A stretch of 64,000 nucleotides of DNA from Ignavibacterium sp. (lineage in GTDB: Bacteria > Bacteroidota > Ignavibacteria > Ignavibacteriales > Ignavibacteriaceae): the NCBI GenBank assembly GCA_018335755.1, contig JAGXRK010000050.1, positions 1 to 64,000 on the forward strand, written 5' to 3'. Positions within the stretch are counted from its first letter, which is position 1. Every line of letters starts with the position of its first letter. This document shows positions 26,460 to 35,848 of this stretch, piece after piece. Both the position numbers and the translations under genes were made by a program. The notes under the pieces are model-generated. The model was given only the letters and a program-made list of their open reading frames with translations, ran no database searches and was not told the origin of the DNA.

Positions 26460-26488
26460 AACTTAACAAAGATTTATTTTAATGTCAA
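26460..26488 (-). promoter_or_regulatory. Sigma-70 promoter of the nos block
   Basis: On the minus strand TTGACA (26488-26483) and TAAGTT (26465-26460) are separated by 17 bases, the same geometry as the Rrf2-nrf promoter. The leader to the cytochrome c start would be about 150 bases. Confidence 0.7.
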
Positions 26489-26528
26489 GAATAATTGATC
26501 AGAAAAAATAATTTGTACTTTAGATTAA

Positions 26529-26551
26529 AAATCTTCGAAAAGAAGAGATTT
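26529..26551 (-). terminator. Weak stem-loop after the DUF4954 gene
   Basis: On the minus strand AAATCTCTTC can pair with GAAGATTT (a two-base bulge) and is followed by TTAATC. It lies between the end of the DUF4954 gene and the nos promoter, where a terminator would be expected. Confidence 0.35.
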
Positions 26552-26584
26552 GGTATGTTTATTTTCAGTATGTGACGAAAAATT

Positions 26585-28474
26585 CTATGAGAGTGAGTTT
26601 ATAAAATCAATCATCTTTACAGCATTTTCAGAAATTATCCCTGATTCCTTCCTTAATTCGACGACAAATTTATTATCATCAAATTTACCTCTAACAAATT
26701 CAAAGTCTTTATCTCTCTCTCGATCATTACCATCCAAACCGAAACCGATTTTACTTACCTGGTCAAATTCCTTCTCTGCATCTTTGAGTATCATATTGTT
26801 TAGCTTAATACTGTTATCCCTCCATTCGATCAAGATTTGAACAAGCTGCTCTTTAGATATATCATCAATCTTTAAGTTAAATCTGTGTTCAATAAGTTTT
26901 GCGCACCACGCCCAGGAAGATTCAACATACTTATCATTAAGCTTATGCAGTTCGTTGATTAGTTTTTCAATAGAATCAATTTTCTTTTTAGAAATAGATT
27001 CAATAAATGCATCATAATCTTTTTTACTTATAAACATTCCGGCAGCATCAACCCATTTTTCACTATAAAGTTCCGTATCATATTTAAGTAACGATTTTAT
27101 TTTATTAATATCGTTTTCTTCAGATATTCTCTTAAGCACTTCATGTCCAATGTAAATTTTTACTGCCATTTCATAATACTTTGTACAGGTTTTTAACAAC
27201 AGTCGTTTGATATGCAATCCATTGTAAGTAACGTACTCCTGATCCCTGCTTGCTTTTTCAAGAAGTTCTTTCATTCTATGAGAACCATCAACAATTTTTC
27301 CTACGATGTACGGACTGAATAGATCGAAATGCAGAATGTCAAACTTTAAAGGATCTTTTCTTTTATCACGACTCGGCCATTTCTGACTGTCTCTTTTTGT
27401 TCCAACCGTAAAGAGATTCATCGCAGGAGTTAAGACACTTTTTCCATCTTCCTCATTAATGTATGAGAACGGAAATTCACTGGCATCAAAATTTGTATAA
27501 TGCTTACCGATCACTACACTGAAAGCACCAACTCTTGATGGCCATAGCATATAAGAAAACGAACCTGTCTTCGAACCACGCTCAAGAATACCCTGATGCA
27601 ATGGTCCAAGTTTGTACATATGATTACTTTGATTCGATCCGCTGCCGGCATTGTAAAAGGAAAACATAGCCGCTATTAGTAAGGTTGATTTGTGATGTGT
27701 TACCGTATAAGGTCCTGCAAAAACACTGACTGCCTCACCGTGGAATCCTTCACAGTTTGAAAAGAATGCACAATTTTCTGCGGAATATTGCTTGCCGATT
27801 TTGACACCCTGTCCAACAAAACATTTATCCAATAAAGCACCATCAACAATTGAGGAACCTGATTGGATTATAAAATGCTTTGCAAGTACTCCATTACCAA
27901 CTTTTACAGGATCATCTTTACTACTTCGAATTGTACCTTCAGTTAAATTAGTTATGCCTTCAATATTTGCAGAATTTTCAATCCAAACATTCTTAATAAT
28001 TCCACAATTTTTTACAGATGAACTTTCACCGATCTTGCCAATCTTAGATTTTTTTGATGCCGAATAATTTTTAATAATGCCGAATAAGGATTTGATAAAA
28101 TCAGAATCATGTCTGCAGGTAACCATCATATAGGCAATTTGTGAGGATAGTTTATCATAAATTACCAACTCCCTGCCTCCGCCTTCATTCAGCACAGAAA
28201 TTTCAGTTCCGTTTCCAAAAGTTGTTTCTTCGGTTACTGTAATAGATGAAATGTTTTTAAGTACAACATTGTTTTCAATCCTGTAATTTGAAAGAAGTTT
28301 TACATCGTGAATAAGAACATTCTCTCCAATAAATACTTCCCCGCCAAGATTTACATTTCTAACAAGTTCAGGATTAAATCTTTCTGAAACTTTTATTTTA
28401 TTCCAATCCTCTGCCGTGCATCCATTGTTTTTAAGAGGATTTAGTTCTTCGCTGGTGAGATTTCTGAAATTCAT
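26585..28474 (-). CDS. DUF4954 family protein
   Basis: A 629-residue protein resembling the DUF4954 family of Bacteroidota and spirochaetes. The first 270 residues contain hexapeptide-like left-handed beta-helix turns (VFIGENVLIHDVKLLSNYRIENN, GNGVLAKHFIIQSGSSIVDGALL) as in acyl- or nucleotidyl-transferase tails. Conserved-looking segments follow (GFHGEAVSVFAGPYTVTHHKSTL, SNHMYKLGPLHQGILERGSK, HIKRLLLKTCTKYYEM). No catalytic chemistry is established for the family. It lies downstream of nagB on the same strand, separated by a 154-base repeat-bearing gap. A link to amino-sugar metabolism is inference. Confidence 0.82.
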   Translation of the reverse strand: MNFRNLTSEELNPLKNNGCTAEDWNKIKVSERFNPELVRNVNLGGEVFIGENVLIHDVKLLSNYRIENNVVLKNISSITVTEETTFGNGTEISVLNEGGGRELVIYDKLSSQIAYMMVTCRHDSDFIKSLFGIIKNYSASKKSKIGKIGESSSVKNCGIIKNVWIENSANIEGITNLTEGTIRSSKDDPVKVGNGVLAKHFIIQSGSSIVDGALLDKCFVGQGVKIGKQYSAENCAFFSNCEGFHGEAVSVFAGPYTVTHHKSTLLIAAMFSFYNAGSGSNQSNHMYKLGPLHQGILERGSKTGSFSYMLWPSRVGAFSVVIGKHYTNFDASEFPFSYINEEDGKSVLTPAMNLFTVGTKRDSQKWPSRDKRKDPLKFDILHFDLFSPYIVGKIVDGSHRMKELLEKASRDQEYVTYNGLHIKRLLLKTCTKYYEMAVKIYIGHEVLKRISEENDINKIKSLLKYDTELYSEKWVDAAGMFISKKDYDAFIESISKKKIDSIEKLINELHKLNDKYVESSWAWCAKLIEHRFNLKIDDISKEQLVQILIEWRDNSIKLNNMILKDAEKEFDQVSKIGFGLDGNDRERDKDFEFVRGKFDDNKFVVELRKESGIISENAVKMIDFINSLS

Positions 28475-28506
28475 AATCTGACTTTCAAATTAAATATTGT
28501 ATTATG

Positions 28507-28573
28507 TGGCTAAAGCCATTAAGTTTAATAATCATAATACCAGTTGACTAAAGTCAACTGCAATAGATCAAAT
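28507..28573. repeat. Cluster of palindromic CTAAAG repeats
   Basis: TGGCTAAAGCCA (28507-28518) and CAGTTGACTAAAGTCAACTG (28541-28560) are palindromes with the same AA core, followed by a decayed unit around AACTTTAGC. It fills most of the gap between nagB and the DUF4954 gene and could form tandem hairpins. Confidence 0.6.
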
Positions 28574-28628
28574 AACTTTAGCTAACTAATTCTCTGATTA
28601 TCACTATCTGCGAAAACAAGCTTTAAAT

Positions 28629-29438
28629 TCAAACAACCGGCAATTCACTCAGAGTTTGACTTTCAATTTCCTTGAAATATTTTACTGTTCCTACTCTTAG
28701 TTCCAAAGTTGATTCTTCATCACAGGCAATAATACCGTGCGGATGAAGCTGCAGCATCGAAACAGTCCAGATATGGTTTACACCTTCTTCGACAGCCATT
28801 CTTAGAGCACGCGCTTTACTGTGTCCGCTAACTATTATTAAAACTTCACGGGCATCCATTACTGTTCCAACTCCTACAGTAAGGGCTGTTCTCGGAACTT
28901 TATTAACGTCATTATCAAAGAATCTTGCATTGGCAAGTCGTGTATCATAAGTAAGAGTTTTAATTCTTGTTCTTGAAGAAAGAGAGGAAGCGGGTTCATT
29001 GAAAGCAATATGACCATCTGCGCCAATACCGCCAAGGAAAAAATCAATACTGCCATATGATTTAATTTTTTCTTCAAAAAGATTGCATTCTTTTTCAAGA
29101 TCCTTTGCATTTCCATTAAGGATATTTACATTTTCTTTGGGAATATCAATGTGACTAAACAGATGATGCCACATAAAATGGTGATAACTCTCGGGATGCT
29201 CTTCCGATATCCCAACATATTCATCCATATTAAATGTAACAACGTTCTGGAATGATACCAGCCCTTCGTTATGCAGCGAAACGAGTTCAGCATAAGTTCC
29301 AATAGGCGATGATCCGGTAGGCAAACCTAATATAAAAGGTTTATCTTTTGTTGGTTTTGCCTTATTAATTTTACCAGCTACATAGTGTGCGACCCATTTA
29401 CTGAGCGATTGATAGTTATCATAAATCAAAATTCTCAT
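28629..29438 (-). CDS. nagB: Glucosamine-6-phosphate deaminase
   Basis: A 269-residue enzyme of usual length converting glucosamine-6-phosphate to fructose-6-phosphate and ammonia. Family motifs are [34 protein letters not shown] (catalytic Asp and the loop), [16 protein letters not shown] and [20 protein letters not shown]. It begins 23 bases after the acetate-CoA ligase gene, so it is probably part of an acp-acd-nagB operon. In the deaminating direction it recycles amino sugars from peptidoglycan or chitin to glycolysis. Confidence 0.95.
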   Translation of the reverse strand: MRILIYDNYQSLSKWVAHYVAGKINKAKPTKDKPFILGLPTGSSPIGTYAELVSLHNEGLVSFQNVVTFNMDEYVGISEEHPESYHHFMWHHLFSHIDIPKENVNILNGNAKDLEKECNLFEEKIKSYGSIDFFLGGIGADGHIAFNEPASSLSSRTRIKTLTYDTRLANARFFDNDVNKVPRTALTVGVGTVMDAREVLIIVSGHSKARALRMAVEEGVNHIWTVSMLQLHPHGIIACDEESTLELRVGTVKYFKEIESQTLSELPVV

Positions 29439-29461
29439 TTTACTCTCCTGAAATAAAATTG

Positions 29462-31594
29462 TTAAAGCATAATTTTAGTATCGGCAACAAAGCTGCCTTT
29501 TCCATTTTCAAGAACTATAAGCGGATTTATATCGAGTTCTTTTATCTGCGGACAGTCAACAGCAAGTTGTGATAGTCTTATAATACACTCTTTAATAGAT
29601 TTAATATCTCTGGGTGTTCGCCCTCTGGCACCAGATAAGATTGCAGAAGCTTTAGTCTCTGTTAAAAGATTATCGACTGAATTATTATCAAGCGGGGCAA
29701 CCCTGAAACTAACATCTCTATAGATCTCCACAAAAATTCCACCTAATCCAAACATTATTACTGCGCCAAATGTCGAGTCCCTTTTCATTCCGAGTATCAC
29801 TTCTTCGCCGGGTGGAATCATTTGTCTGACAAATACTCCATTAATTTTTGCATCGGGTTTAAACTTTTTTACGCTTTCGATTATCTTATTAAAAGATTCT
29901 TGTGCCTCCACTTTTGATTTGATGTCAAGTATTACACCTCCAACATCAAATTTATGAACAATATCATCAGACATGATTTTCATAACAACCGGATAACCAA
30001 GCATCTCTGATAATTTTACAGCCTCTTCGGAGGATTTGGCTAAACCGCTTTTTAATAAGGGGAAGTTATATGCTTGTAACACGCTGGCGGCTTCTTCTTC
30101 CGGAAGATAATTTTTTCCATTCTTTAAGGCTTCATTTAGGATTGATTGAGCTTTTTCTTTATCCACATCACCAAATATTTTAACCGGTTGCTGTTTATCT
30201 TCCAGCATATTTTTAAACTGATATACAGAGGAAAATGCTATTGGCATTGATTCGGGCAAAATGTAATGCGGTATTTTGTTACGCTGAAGAATATCTATTC
30301 CAGCTGCAACATCAGCTTCACCCATAAATGATGTATAAATTGGTTTATCAAACTGGCTTGCAAGATGACTTATTTCAGTAGCAATGCTTTCTATTTCCGT
30401 CATTGATTGCGGTGTAAGAATTATAAATACACCGTCAACATTTTCATCTTTCAGAATGCTCGACGCTGCCACACTGTATCTGTCAGCTCTTGCATCACCG
30501 ATAACGTCAACAGGATTATTAATATTTGCTGTTTTCGGAAGACTTTTCTTTAATATGTCTGTTGTTGTCTGAGAAAATTTTGGTAATTCCAATCCATACC
30601 GGATTGCTGCATCTGTTGTTAATACTCCTGGTCCGCCGGCATTAGTAATAATTGCTATCCTGTTGCTCTTTGGTAATGGCTGATAAGTAAAGGCTATAGC
30701 TTTGTTAAACATTTCTTCAATATCATCGCAGCGAATAATTCCCGCTTGTTTAAAAGCTGCATCACAAATTTCATCACTGCCTGCAAGAGAGCCTGTGTGT
30801 GACGCCGCAGCTGATGCACCGGCACTTGTTCTTCCCGACTTAATCGCCAGCACTGGTTTTCCTGTTTCTTCTATTACGGTTTGAGCAGCCTTCATCAATC
30901 CGGGCCCATCACTAATCTCTTCAAGATATAAAAGAATAACTTTTGTTTTAGGATCATCTTTGAGATAGTAAAGTAAGTCGATCTCGCTTATATCTGCTTT
31001 ATTTCCGATGCTGACAAATTTTGAAAATCCAATATGCTTAGCCTGAGCATAATCCAGAACTGCAGTGCATAAAGCTCCGCTTTGAGAGATGAAAGCTATA
31101 TTTCCCTCTTCAGGCATTTTACGTGCGAAGGAAGCATCAAGCATTACGGAAGGATCTGTATTAATTACACCAAGACAGTTAGGTCCGATAAATGACATTC
31201 CATAATTGCTGGCAATTTGTTTAATTTGCTCCTCACGTTCAATTCCCAGCCCTCCAACTTCTTTAAATCCGGCTGAAATAATTATTGCACCTTTAATTCC
31301 TTTTTGACCACATTGTTCAAGTGCCATATGCATAACGGAGCTAGGATACACAATAACTGCTATATCAACCGGATCTTCAATGTCAACCACATATTTGTAA
31401 GTTTTAATTGATGCTATGTGTTTTTCACGAGGATTAACCGGATAAACAACACCTTTATACTCTGCTTTCAATATATTTACTAGAATATCGGCAGGTACAG
31501 TACCTTTCACTTTATTAGCACCAAGAACTGCAATTGATTGCGGGTAAAATATCCTGTGAATGTTTTTCAATTTTTCGGATGAGTCAATGCTCAT
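29462..31594 (-). CDS. ADP-forming acetate-CoA ligase (fused alpha and beta)
   Basis: A 710-residue protein joining a CoA-binding domain ([18 protein letters not shown]), a succinyl-CoA-ligase-like domain with the phosphohistidine region [14 protein letters not shown], and a C-terminal ATP-grasp domain ([20 protein letters not shown] onward). Known role: acyl-CoA + ADP + Pi gives acid + ATP + CoA, an energy-conserving step in acetate-forming fermentation; the related Pat protein acetyltransferases carry a GNAT domain, which is absent here. It is 18 bases after an acyl carrier protein gene and 23 before nagB. Substrate range is not predictable from sequence. Confidence 0.92.
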   Translation of the reverse strand: MSIDSSEKLKNIHRIFYPQSIAVLGANKVKGTVPADILVNILKAEYKGVVYPVNPREKHIASIKTYKYVVDIEDPVDIAVIVYPSSVMHMALEQCGQKGIKGAIIISAGFKEVGGLGIEREEQIKQIASNYGMSFIGPNCLGVINTDPSVMLDASFARKMPEEGNIAFISQSGALCTAVLDYAQAKHIGFSKFVSIGNKADISEIDLLYYLKDDPKTKVILLYLEEISDGPGLMKAAQTVIEETGKPVLAIKSGRTSAGASAAASHTGSLAGSDEICDAAFKQAGIIRCDDIEEMFNKAIAFTYQPLPKSNRIAIITNAGGPGVLTTDAAIRYGLELPKFSQTTTDILKKSLPKTANINNPVDVIGDARADRYSVAASSILKDENVDGVFIILTPQSMTEIESIATEISHLASQFDKPIYTSFMGEADVAAGIDILQRNKIPHYILPESMPIAFSSVYQFKNMLEDKQQPVKIFGDVDKEKAQSILNEALKNGKNYLPEEEAASVLQAYNFPLLKSGLAKSSEEAVKLSEMLGYPVVMKIMSDDIVHKFDVGGVILDIKSKVEAQESFNKIIESVKKFKPDAKINGVFVRQMIPPGEEVILGMKRDSTFGAVIMFGLGGIFVEIYRDVSFRVAPLDNNSVDNLLTETKASAILSGARGRTPRDIKSIKECIIRLSQLAVDCPQIKELDINPLIVLENGKGSFVADTKIML

Positions 31595-31612
31595 TATCTC
31601 TCCTGATAAAAA

Positions 31613-31855
31613 TTATTTGATATATTGCGAGATAAATTCTACTGCATCAGATACAGTTTGAACTTCCAACGCCTTATCTTCTTCCATCTCAATCTGGAAC
31701 TCTTCTTCAAATGCAGCAACAAGTTCAACACTTTGAAGAGAATCTGCACCAAGATCAAATATAAAGTTGGAGTTATCGGAAATGCTGTCTTCATTTACTT
31801 TGAGAACTTTAGCAATTACTTTCTTTACCCGATTTTGTACTTCATTATTATCCAT
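31613..31855 (-). CDS. Acyl carrier protein
   Basis: An 80-residue acidic four-helix protein. The phosphopantetheine serine is Ser39 in the DSL motif (DLGADSLQSVELV). The gene is not beside fabD, fabG or fabF, as the main fatty-acid ACP would be, but precedes the ADP-forming acyl-CoA ligase by 18 bases. It may be the only ACP or a second, specialised one. The function is clear; the pathway is open. Confidence 0.93.
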   Translation of the reverse strand: MDNNEVQNRVKKVIAKVLKVNEDSISDNSNFIFDLGADSLQSVELVAAFEEEFQIEMEEDKALEVQTVSDAVEFISQYIK

Positions 31856-32067
31856 ATTTAAGAACCTTTCTTGAGTTGTAATATTTAGGCAAGGAGTTTA
31901 TGTGAGTTATCATTCTGTAATTAGGAAATTTAATATTCAAAAATAATTCAATGAACTTCTAATTGAAAGAAATTAAAAAGATAATAATATAGTTTTGATA
32001 TTAACATTTAACATTCGTCAAATATTGGGAGTGTGTTCAGAAATGAAAAAGAGTGGTTTAGTATTAA

Positions 32068-33057
32068 TTATTTAGTCGAATCGCTTACAGCAATTAAATT
32101 CTTTCTGGAAATTCTTTCATTCAATCTTTCATCAAACAGCTTTCCTATTTCTGCACCTATGATAAAAACGGCAGCAGTATAATAAATCCAGAAAGCCAGC
32201 ACTACCATTAAAGCATAAGCGCCATATATTCTTCCCCAGGTTCCAAAGTTTGACAGGTAATAACCAAACAATATTTTCATTCCCACCCATAAAATTGCAG
32301 CCCATCCGGCTCCAACAAGCGCAGAACGACGCCTTATTTTTACTGTGGGTATAAAACGGTAAAACGAGTAAAAGATTAAATACATTATCAGTAAAGAAAC
32401 CAAAGCTGTAAATACTGTCTGGAAGATGGGAAGATTAAAAAACTGAAGGTAAGGTGTTTCCTGTGCTATAGAAATAAATAATTCGAGAAGCGGTAAGGCA
32501 ATAATTGAAATAAAAAATAAAAGTATAACGGAAAGAATAAACAGGAAGTCACGGAGTTTTCCGAGAAAAACATTTATATCGATATCTGTTCCGTTTATTT
32601 TATTCAGCACAGTACGCATACTGCTGAAGAAACCACTTGCAGCAAAAAATAAACCTATTACACCAACAATACCGGCAAGGTTTTTAAACTCAATTACTTC
32701 ATATACTCTTTTGAAAATTATATCTTTAACAAAAGCAGAATATTCATCATAGGGAATAACAGTATTGATTAGATTAACAATTTGAAACTCTACTTCTGCG
32801 GAACTGAGAAAATTTCCGAGCATCCAGAATATGATAAGCACAAAGGGGATAATGCATACAAAAAGAGAAAAAGCTAATCCGCCTGCAAATAAAAAAATAT
32901 GATGAGTATCAAATCTTATATACAAACCACCGAAGTAATGTTTAAAGAATACTACAAATTTATTCCACCAAGGTATCAAGTGAAGCGAGAACTTAATCTT
33001 CCGGAAACTTTTATACAGTTTAGATTCTTGGATTATTTTGAAGAGTTTATTCTTCAC
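32068..33057 (-). CDS. YihY/BrkB-like inner membrane protein
   Basis: A 329-residue membrane protein of the YihY/UPF0761 family with about six helices ([69 protein letters not shown]). The [24 protein letters not shown] segment is characteristic. It was once called ribonuclease BN in error; the real function is unknown, possibly transport or envelope integrity. Its start overlaps the end of purL by 11 bases. Confidence 0.92.
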   Translation of the reverse strand: MKNKLFKIIQESKLYKSFRKIKFSLHLIPWWNKFVVFFKHYFGGLYIRFDTHHIFLFAGGLAFSLFVCIIPFVLIIFWMLGNFLSSAEVEFQIVNLINTVIPYDEYSAFVKDIIFKRVYEVIEFKNLAGIVGVIGLFFAASGFFSSMRTVLNKINGTDIDINVFLGKLRDFLFILSVILLFFISIIALPLLELFISIAQETPYLQFFNLPIFQTVFTALVSLLIMYLIFYSFYRFIPTVKIRRRSALVGAGWAAILWVGMKILFGYYLSNFGTWGRIYGAYALMVVLAFWIYYTAAVFIIGAEIGKLFDERLNERISRKNLIAVSDSTK

Positions 33058-35275
33058 CGCTCATTATTCTTAAAATTGTGTTGAAATAAATATTTGACAA
33101 TTCCCTTATGCTGATATCAAAAAAATCTTTTAGATTCATTGATGATCCATTAACAAAACCAAGCTGAGTATACTTTATTTTCGAAAGTTTAAGTTCACGT
33201 TCAAGTTCAGGTTTGTTTGAAGGCGAAACTGAAATCAGAATTCTTGATTGCGATTCTGAGAATAATGAAAAATCTTTCCTCGATTTGATTGGTAATTCAA
33301 CTTCACAGCCAATTTGCTTTTCCTGATTGATGATACAGCATTCAGCTAATGCTGATATTATTCCACCTTCTGAAATATCGTGTGCGGATTTTATAAATCC
33401 TTTTCTGATAAGATTGAGAAGTGTATCCTGAATTTTCTTTTCTTCATTTAAATCAACTTGAGGCGAGTCCCCGGCAACTTTGTTGTGAATGATTTTTAAA
33501 TATTCACTTCCGCCCAGTTCTTCTTTATCTTCACCCAGCAGATAAATTAAATCGCCTTCATCTTTAAAGTAAGATGTTTTGATATGTTTCAAATCTTCGA
33601 TCAATCCAACCATGCCAATTGTTGGAGTAGGATAAACTGCCGTTTCGGGAGATTCATTATAAAAACTAACATTGCCTCCTGTAACAGGAGTATCAAAATG
33701 CCTGCAGGCTTCTCCCATTCCGGCAATTGCCTGTGCAAACTGCCAGTAAACTTCAGGTTTGTAAGGATTGCCAAAGTTCAGACAATTCGTCACTCCAAGT
33801 GGCACACCTCCGGAACATACAATATTTCTTGCAGATTCAGCAACTGCAATTTTTGTTCCTTCTTTCGGGTTGAGATAAACATAACGGGAGTTACAATCCG
33901 TTTTCATTGCTAAGGCTTTATTAGTTCCTTTAACTAAAATAACTGCTGCATCACAGCCTGGACCAACAACAGTGTTTGTTCTAACCATCGAATCGTACTG
34001 GTGATAAACCCACTGTTTAGAAACAATATTCGGGGACGAAAAAACTTCTAGAAAGGTTTCTTTAAGATCTTGAGGTTCGGGAAGAGAATTGAAATCAAAA
34101 TTTCTGGTGTGCCTTAAATATTCAGGTTCTTTCTGATCCCTTAAATAAACAGGTGCACCGCCGCCAAGTACTAGATCAAACGGAGGTAATGTTGCTTTTC
34201 GTTCACCCTGATATTCTATATGGAGTAATCCATCATCTGTTACCTCACCGATAATTTCACAATGCAGATCCCATTTCTCAAATACTTTTTTTACTCTGTC
34301 TTCATAACCTTTCTTAACACAGCATAACATTCTTTCCTGGCTCTCACTTAACATAATTTCATAAGCTGTCATACCATCTTCACGTAATGGAACTTTATCG
34401 AGATTTATATTCATACCCGATTCACCTTTTGCACTCATCTCACTGGTTGAACAGGATATTCCTGCAGCACCCATATCCTGAATTCCGATAAGCCAGCCGT
34501 TTTTAATTATTTCAAGTGTTGCTTCAAGTAGAAGTTTTTCAGTAAACGGATCTCCAACTTGAACGGAAGGACGCTTTGCTTCAGATTTTTCTGAAATTTC
34601 TTCAGATGCGAAAGTAGCACCGTGAATTCCATCTCTTCCTGTTGATGAGCCGACTATCATAATTGGATTGCCGACACCGCGTGCAACCGCACTAGCAACC
34701 TGATTCTTTTTCACAATTCCAACAGCCATTGCATTTACAAGTGGATTACCCTGATATGATTCATCGAAATAAACTTCACCGGCAACTGTTGGAACGCCAA
34801 AACTGTTTCCGTAGTCGCCAATGCCGCGAACAACACCATCAAATAAATATCTTGTTCTTGCATCTTTTAACGAACCAAAACGAAGTGAGTTTAATGAAGC
34901 AATCGGACGGGCACCCATTGTAAAAATATCACGCATTATTCCGCCTACTCCTGTTGCCGCACCTTGATAAGGCTCAACAGCAGAAGGATGATTATGACTT
35001 TCAATTTTAAATGCTACAGCTAAGTCATCGCCAATGTCAATCAGTCCGGCATTTTCTTCTCCGGCGGCAACGAGTAATCTTCCGCCGCTGCGTGGTAAAG
35101 TTTTTAATTGTGCAATAGAATTTTTATAACTACAATGCTCGCTCCACATTACAGAAAAAATACCAAGTTCTGTAAATGTTGGTGTTCGACCAAGTATTTT
35201 CAATATACGATCATATTCTTCTTTTATTAAACCGTGTTCTTGTACAAGTTCAAATGTTACTTCTGGTTCTTTCAT
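33047..35275 (-). CDS. purL: Phosphoribosylformylglycinamidine synthase subunit PurL
   Basis: A 742-residue small-type PurL, the ATP-dependent synthase half that works with separate PurQ and PurS in purine synthesis (FGAR to FGAM). Markers are [16 protein letters not shown] with the catalytic His, [25 protein letters not shown], and [12 protein letters not shown] with the glycine-rich AIR-synthase folds. purQ and purS are not adjacent. The C-terminus overlaps yihY by 11 bases. Length fits the Bacillus and archaeal type. Confidence 0.96.
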   Translation of the reverse strand: MKEPEVTFELVQEHGLIKEEYDRILKILGRTPTFTELGIFSVMWSEHCSYKNSIAQLKTLPRSGGRLLVAAGEENAGLIDIGDDLAVAFKIESHNHPSAVEPYQGAATGVGGIMRDIFTMGARPIASLNSLRFGSLKDARTRYLFDGVVRGIGDYGNSFGVPTVAGEVYFDESYQGNPLVNAMAVGIVKKNQVASAVARGVGNPIMIVGSSTGRDGIHGATFASEEISEKSEAKRPSVQVGDPFTEKLLLEATLEIIKNGWLIGIQDMGAAGISCSTSEMSAKGESGMNINLDKVPLREDGMTAYEIMLSESQERMLCCVKKGYEDRVKKVFEKWDLHCEIIGEVTDDGLLHIEYQGERKATLPPFDLVLGGGAPVYLRDQKEPEYLRHTRNFDFNSLPEPQDLKETFLEVFSSPNIVSKQWVYHQYDSMVRTNTVVGPGCDAAVILVKGTNKALAMKTDCNSRYVYLNPKEGTKIAVAESARNIVCSGGVPLGVTNCLNFGNPYKPEVYWQFAQAIAGMGEACRHFDTPVTGGNVSFYNESPETAVYPTPTIGMVGLIEDLKHIKTSYFKDEGDLIYLLGEDKEELGGSEYLKIIHNKVAGDSPQVDLNEEKKIQDTLLNLIRKGFIKSAHDISEGGIISALAECCIINQEKQIGCEVELPIKSRKDFSLFSESQSRILISVSPSNKPELERELKLSKIKYTQLGFVNGSSMNLKDFFDISIRELSNIYFNTILRIMSGEE

Positions 35276-35384
35276 AAATTGTATTTATCAAATGAAATAG
35301 TTTGAAAATTTTATACGGAAATATAAGGGAAAGTAAATTAATTAGAGGAAGAATAACTTATGATTTGATTTAAAATATAAAAGA

Positions 35385-35416
35385 GGCTGACTCAATAGTA
35401 CAGTTTATGAGCAGCC
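35385..35416 (-). terminator. Intrinsic terminator after the STAS gene
   Basis: On the minus strand GGCTGCTC and GAGTCAGCC form a stem with one bulge, followed by TCTTTTATATTTT. It sits 70-100 bases beyond the STAS stop and before purL. Confidence 0.65.
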
Positions 35417-35489
35417 TTTTTTAATATTCTATAACACGCTTATGCAATTGCCAGAGAGAACTTCATCATGTTATTTCAATAATTACAAG

Positions 35490-35822
35490 TTAAGCTTCTA
35501 AAGCCTCTTCAATAGAATTAAACTGTTTAAATATGGTATCAACTTTAATTTTTCGAAAAGTTTCACTAATGTTTTTGGGAACTGCCGCAAGTTTAAATTT
35601 ACTTCCAGCATTAGTTGCAGTAGTGTAGCCATACATTAAAATTCCTATCCCCCAGCTTGATATTAATTTGACTTCACTCAAATCAACTACTATATTTTTC
35701 TTATTCTTTTCTATACTTCCTTTTACTGCTTCGTGAAAATCATTCGCTTCATACCCAAGCATCATCTCACCTTCCAGTTTAATTATAATTGCATTTTCCG
35801 TTTCGCTTACGTTTATGTTCAT
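35490..35822 (-). CDS. STAS-domain anti-sigma factor antagonist
   Basis: A 110-residue SpoIIAA/RsbV-like protein. The beta-alpha core and the phosphorylatable serine region VDLSEVKLISSWGIGILMYGY are visible. Known relatives bind anti-sigma kinases when dephosphorylated. It starts 26 bases after the SpoIIE-type phosphatase gene, its most likely activator. The matching anti-sigma kinase and sigma factor are not in this neighbourhood. Confidence 0.9.
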   Translation of the reverse strand: MNINVSETENAIIIKLEGEMMLGYEANDFHEAVKGSIEKNKKNIVVDLSEVKLISSWGIGILMYGYTTATNAGSKFKLAAVPKNISETFRKIKVDTIFKQFNSIEEALEA

Positions 35823-35848
35823 TACAATCTCCTGAATATTATTTTATA

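Noticed and set aside
33584..33913. Long plus-strand open frame opposite purL
   Set aside because: It is antisense to strongly conserved PurL sequence, lacks a ribosome binding site and resembles no known protein.
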